A stretch of DNA of 6,139 nucleotides, taken from assembly GCA_011051825.1 (NCBI GenBank), contig DRKH01000142.1:1-6139 (forward strand), written 5' to 3'. Positions 5,025 through 6,139 of this stretch are shown here, in pieces. The DNA comes from Desulfobulbus sp. Lineage in GTDB: Bacteria > Desulfobacterota > Desulfobulbia > Desulfobulbales > Desulfobulbaceae. Position 1 is the stretch's first letter, and each line of letters begins with the position of its first letter. The notes beneath the pieces are model-generated. The model saw only the letters and a program-made list of their open reading frames with translations. It searched no databases and had not been told where the DNA came from. Position numbers and translations under genes: made by a program.

Positions 5025-6125
5025 ATGGCAGGCAATACATTCGGCACCCTGTTCAGGGTGACCACCTGGGGGGAGTCCCACGGCACCGGACTTGGAGCCG
5101 TCATCGATGGCTGTCCACCGGGTATTGAACTTACTGAAGAGATGATCCAGGCCGAGCTTGAACGACGGCGACCCGGCAAGGGCGGGGCAACTTCACCCAG
5201 AAAAGAGCCTGACCGGGTACGGATCATGTCCGGAACCTTTCGGCTTGATGACGGCGGCTGCGAGCTCACAACCGGCACCCCGATCTCGCTGGTGATTATG
5301 AACAAGGATGCCCATTCAAAGTCCTACACCCATCTGCAGGATGTTTTCCGGCCCGGTCACGGCGATCTGACCTACCAGTCCAAATACGGAATACGGGATC
5401 ATCGCGGCGGAGGTCGGGCATCGGCCCGGGAAACCGCCGCCCGGGTCGCCGCCGGAGCAGTTGCCGGCCGACTGCTTGCCGAGTATTCCATGAATGTGCA
5501 GGCCTATACCGTGGCCCTGGGCGGGGTCAGTGTCACTCAACGTGACCTGAGTGTCGTTGGTGAAAACCGCTTGTTCTGTCCGGACAATGAAGCCGCTGCC
5601 CGGATGGAAGAACGCATCGCCGAGGTCCGCAGTCAGGGTGATACCCTGGGCGGTATTGTCGAGATCAGGGCCGTCTGTCCACCCGGGCTTGGCGAGCCGG
5701 TTTTTGATAAGCTCGACGGTGAACTTGCCCGGGCGCTGATGTCGATCGGCGCCGTCAAAGGGGTGGAGATCGGGGCCGGGTTTGCCGCTGCGTCAATGCT
5801 GGGTTCGGAAAATAACGATGCCATCTCGCCGGCCGGTTTCCTCGGCAATAACTCCGGCGGAATCCTGGCCGGTATCAGTAACGGCGAACATCTGATTATC
5901 CGGGTAGCCGTCAAACCGATACCTTCTATCCACAAGGAACAGCAGACCATCAATATCAACAACGAACCCGTGCCCATCAAGGTCGGCGGCCGTCATGATA
6001 TTTCTGCAATTCCCAGGATTATCCCGGTTTGTGAAGCCATGGTCAGGTTGACTCTGGCCGATCATCTGCTCAGACAGCTTCCCCTGCTTCATGTACGGGA
6101 AACATTACGGAACCATGACGACTAA
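5025..6125 (+). CDS. aroC: Chorismate synthase
   Basis: This 366-residue protein is chorismate synthase, which converts 5-enolpyruvylshikimate 3-phosphate to chorismate using reduced FMN and anti-elimination of phosphate. Length is close to E. coli AroC. The first signature is WGESHGTGLGAVIDGCPPG (15-33) with H19. RRRPGKGG (47-54) follows, then RPGHGDLTY (109-117) with H112, and GIRDHRGGGRASARETAARVAAGA (122-145), the second signature. Near the end are the third-signature region GRHDISAIPR (322-331) with D325, and NNSGGILAGISNG (275-287). H19, H112 and D325 correspond to the family's catalytic residues. The start ATG has GAGAG five bases upstream. I see no N-terminal extension or flavin reductase domain, so reduced FMN must come from elsewhere. 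Confidence 0.97.
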   Translation: MAGNTFGTLFRVTTWGESHGTGLGAVIDGCPPGIELTEEMIQAELERRRPGKGGATSPRKEPDRVRIMSGTFRLDDGGCELTTGTPISLVIMNKDAHSKSYTHLQDVFRPGHGDLTYQSKYGIRDHRGGGRASARETAARVAAGAVAGRLLAEYSMNVQAYTVALGGVSVTQRDLSVVGENRLFCPDNEAAARMEERIAEVRSQGDTLGGIVEIRAVCPPGLGEPVFDKLDGELARALMSIGAVKGVEIGAGFAAASMLGSENNDAISPAGFLGNNSGGILAGISNGEHLIIRVAVKPIPSIHKEQQTININNEPVPIKVGGRHDISAIPRIIPVCEAMVRLTLADHLLRQLPLLHVRETLRNHDD

Positions 6126-6139
6126 AAATGAACAACGGA
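6115..6139 (+). CDS. Probable start of the next gene, cut by the window edge
   Basis: Two candidate starts lie at the end. ATG 6115 opens a frame reading MTTKNEQR, overlapping the aroC end by 11 bases. ATG 6128 opens MNNG, two bases after the aroC stop. GGAA at 6109-6112 is a possible ribosome binding site, rather close for the first and rather far for the second. Either implies a third gene in the aroK-aroC transcript. The product cannot be inferred from so few residues. Confidence 0.35.

Noticed and set aside
1..6139. CRISPR array, tRNA, rRNA, insertion sequence or defence system
   Set aside because: No regularly spaced repeats, cloverleaf, transposase or nuclease-helicase cluster was seen. 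RmuC alone does not indicate a defence locus.

Overview
The window suggests a Gram-negative bacterium, most likely a Desulfobacterota (deltaproteobacterial) species. The reasons are the shikimate kinase with a GFRATGKS P-loop, the CbpA/CbpM chaperone pair, the glycine-zipper lipoprotein, and intergenic repeat-like DNA of a kind I associate with that group. The taxonomic call is inference from protein style and not a database match. All complete genes look intact and chromosomal. I see no transposase, phage gene, CRISPR array, tRNA or rRNA.

Layout. Positions 1-316 hold no convincing gene, but the first 70 bases form a 22-bp imperfect inverted repeat. Positions 317-4032 are a compact minus-strand cluster. 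In transcription order it reads cbpA (DnaJ-family co-chaperone), cbpM (its modulator), rmuC (membrane-anchored nuclease-like recombination protein), a glycine-zipper outer-membrane lipoprotein, a YjbQ/UPF0047 protein, and an 82-residue protein of unknown function with a histidine-rich tail. Gaps between these genes are 1 to 11 bases, which strongly implies one transcript. Positions 4033-4393 form the divergent control region. It holds a hairpin-rich repeat-like element, a pair of TTCCGGA direct repeats one helical turn apart, a weak candidate promoter, and a possible 31-codon leader ORF that ends in an ATGA overlap with the next gene. Positions 4394-6125 are a plus-strand pair, aroK then aroC. 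A further gene probably starts at or just before the end of aroC and runs off the window.

How the genes work together. AroK phosphorylates shikimate and AroC makes chorismate, two of the last three steps of the common aromatic pathway. The intervening enzyme AroA is not in the window. On the other strand, CbpA and CbpM form a known co-chaperone/inhibitor pair for DnaK. RmuC, the lipoprotein, YjbQ and the small protein share the transcript, but no pathway linking them is evident from the sequence.

The region looks largely ordinary. The points most worth a second look are the leader ORF before aroK, the repeat element in the divergent region, the inverted repeat at the left edge, the small His-tailed protein, and the TTG start of rmuC, which lies in the same frame as cbpM just after its stop codon.
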